From: Deltaproteobacteria bacterium
GTDB taxonomy: Bacteria > Desulfobacterota > Desulfobacteria > Desulfobacterales > JAABPS01
DNA length: 6,232 nt
Assembly: GCA_019309685.1 (NCBI GenBank)
Contig: JAFDFT010000151.1
Span: 1 to 6,232, forward strand
Reading direction: 5' to 3'
Position numbers and translations under genes: made by a program. Under the pieces are notes generated by a model. The model had not been told where the DNA came from. It ran no database searches and saw only the letters and a list, made by a program, of their open reading frames with translations. Of the stretch, positions 5,548-6,232 are shown piece after piece (positions within the stretch are counted from its first letter, which is position 1; each line of letters opens with the position of its first letter).

Positions 5548-5940
5548 TTACTTGACTGATACAACCGGGCAATCGGTTTCAAGGATCACAAACTGAGCTG
5601 TTGAACCAAAGACCAGTTTTCCGACTTTTGAACGTTTCTTGACTCCAATAAAAACCTGATCAACTTTATGGTCCTGGGCAAACTGCGCCAGGTCTTCTCC
5701 TGATGTGAGTCCATGAATGAGCAGATGTTTATTGCATGAAATACCCGCGTCCTCAAAAAAGGATTGCGCGTATTCCAGTTCCTTTTCTGCAGCCTGAATT
5801 TTTTCCACTTCATCCTCAAGTCCCTTTTGAAGCGCGGTAACCACTTCAACACTCGCACCAAATGCTTTAGCGTGTTCTTTTGCCACTTTCATGGCTTCCT
5901 TTGCTGCATCACCGCCGTCATAGCATACCATGATCTTCAT
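5548..5940 (-). CDS. Universal stress protein, single UspA domain
   Basis: This 130-residue single-domain cytoplasmic UspA-family protein begins with the usual strand and acidic loop MKIMVCYDGG (D8 near the nucleotide). It continues through a long helix (about 43-63) and IHGLTSGEDLAQFA (75-88), then VFIGVKKRSKVGKLVFGSTAQFV (96-118). The last segment is the nucleotide-binding loop: G99, then G107, and G112-S113-T114 fit the G-x2-G-x9-G-(S/T) pattern loosely, with the second glycine replaced by lysine. ATP binding is therefore likely but not certain. Such proteins act as dimers and modulate responses to energy or redox stress. The start at 5940 is set by GGGAG six bases upstream (5947-5951). 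It is flanked by the integrase end 174 bases upstream and a hairpin downstream, so it is probably a single-gene transcript. Confidence 0.92.
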   Translation of the reverse strand: MKIMVCYDGGDAAKEAMKVAKEHAKAFGASVEVVTALQKGLEDEVEKIQAAEKELEYAQSFFEDAGISCNKHLLIHGLTSGEDLAQFAQDHKVDQVFIGVKKRSKVGKLVFGSTAQFVILETDCPVVSVK

Positions 5941-6025
5941 TTTTTTCTCCCTTTTAGTTGAACAATTTTAATTGGATATCTTCTCAAAAAGAAATGTTAA
6001 TAGTCGAAGAATTAATAAATCATTT

Positions 6026-6055
6026 ATCATATCTAAATCATGATTTCTATAAAAA
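6026..6055 (-). promoter_or_regulatory. Possible usp promoter region with a 12-bp palindrome
   Basis: On the minus strand TATGAT (6026-6031) resembles a -10 box, with only a poor T-rich -35 about 18 bases upstream. Between them sits the perfect palindrome AAATCATGATTT (6035-6046), a position where a repressor could act. The rest of the 174-base spacer (5941-6114) is AT-rich with no gene or strong structure. The sequence is so AT-rich that this could be chance. Confidence 0.2.
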
Positions 6056-6114
6056 TCACTTAAAAAGTAAAGTTTTTCACAACCCCTCATAACTATTTGT
6101 ATTAATAGCTTATT

Positions 6115-6232
6115 CTATTGCATACTATCCAACGGACTTCGAACACCCATAAAACCCTTACTTATAACATGTGAATAAATCATGGTTATTCTGACATTTT
6201 TATGGCCAAGAAGTTCCTGAATTGTTCTTATA
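6115..6232 (-). CDS. Tyrosine recombinase, integron-integrase-like, C-terminal fragment (cut by window edge)
   Basis: Only the last 38 residues are visible, too short for routine ORF calling. They read IRTIQELLGHKNVR, then ITMIYSHVISKG, and end GVRSPLDSMQ before a TAG at 6115-6117. LGH supplies the third conserved histidine of the tyrosine-recombinase active site, and the tyrosine of MIYSHV (residue 19 of the fragment) is at the place of the catalytic nucleophile. The tail GVRSPLD is what I associate with integron integrases (IntI) rather than XerC/D or phage integrases. The IntI-specific insertion and attI site would lie beyond the right edge, so the IntI assignment is probable but not proven. 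In a usual integron the attI and cassettes lie beyond the 5' end of intI, which would put any cassette array to the right of this window. Confidence 0.8.
   Translation of the reverse strand, partial: IRTIQELLGHKNVRITMIYSHVISKGFMGVRSPLDSMQ

Overview
The window reads as part of the chromosome of an anaerobic deltaproteobacterium, most likely a sulfate reducer of the Desulfobacterales type. This is inference from gene content: an HdrA-like flavoprotein, a 4-hydroxybutyryl-CoA dehydratase, a stand-alone PocR-domain protein, a DHH-CBS protein, a small cysteine-pair protein and an integron-type integrase. The base composition is moderately AT-rich and the spacers are rich in short dispersed repeats. 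Every gene I can support is on the minus strand, so the window is best read from right to left.

Right to left: (1) 6115-6232 is the C-terminal end of a tyrosine recombinase that resembles integron integrases and continues past the right edge. (2) 5548-5940 encodes a single-domain universal stress protein, followed by a hairpin (5491-5534) that could end its transcript. (3) 3890-5338 encodes a complete AbfD-type 4-hydroxybutyryl-CoA dehydratase/vinylacetyl-CoA isomerase. Its stop codon lies inside the end of a 127-bp palindromic, MITE-like element (3766-3892). (4) 3447-3731 encodes a 94-residue protein with CxxC and CxxxC motifs. Its probable promoter borrows a -35 box from that element. (5) 3356-3432 is a long inverted repeat which, in the transcribed strand only, folds into an uninterrupted 27-bp stem. 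(6) 2038-3339 encodes a DHH/DHHA1 phosphoesterase with a CBS pair. (7) 1598-1936 is a broken second copy of the next gene. (8) 870-1571 (cysteine-rich protein of unknown function) and 329-844 (PocR domain) lie 25 bases apart and look like a two-gene operon. (9) 126-328 holds CACGAAA-type repeats. (10) 1-125 is the start of an HdrA-like FAD protein that continues past the left edge.

Metabolically, the dehydratase points to 4-hydroxybutyrate, 4-aminobutyrate or crotonyl-CoA metabolism. The HdrA-like protein points to flavin/iron-sulfur electron transfer. The usp and integrase genes look like independent units. The least described part is the 870-1936 block. There a cysteine/histidine-rich family exists as an intact copy paired with a PocR sensor and as a frameshifted paralogue that still keeps the putative metal-binding residues. 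Much of the non-coding DNA consists of repeats that have become stop codons, a C-terminus and a promoter element for neighbouring genes.
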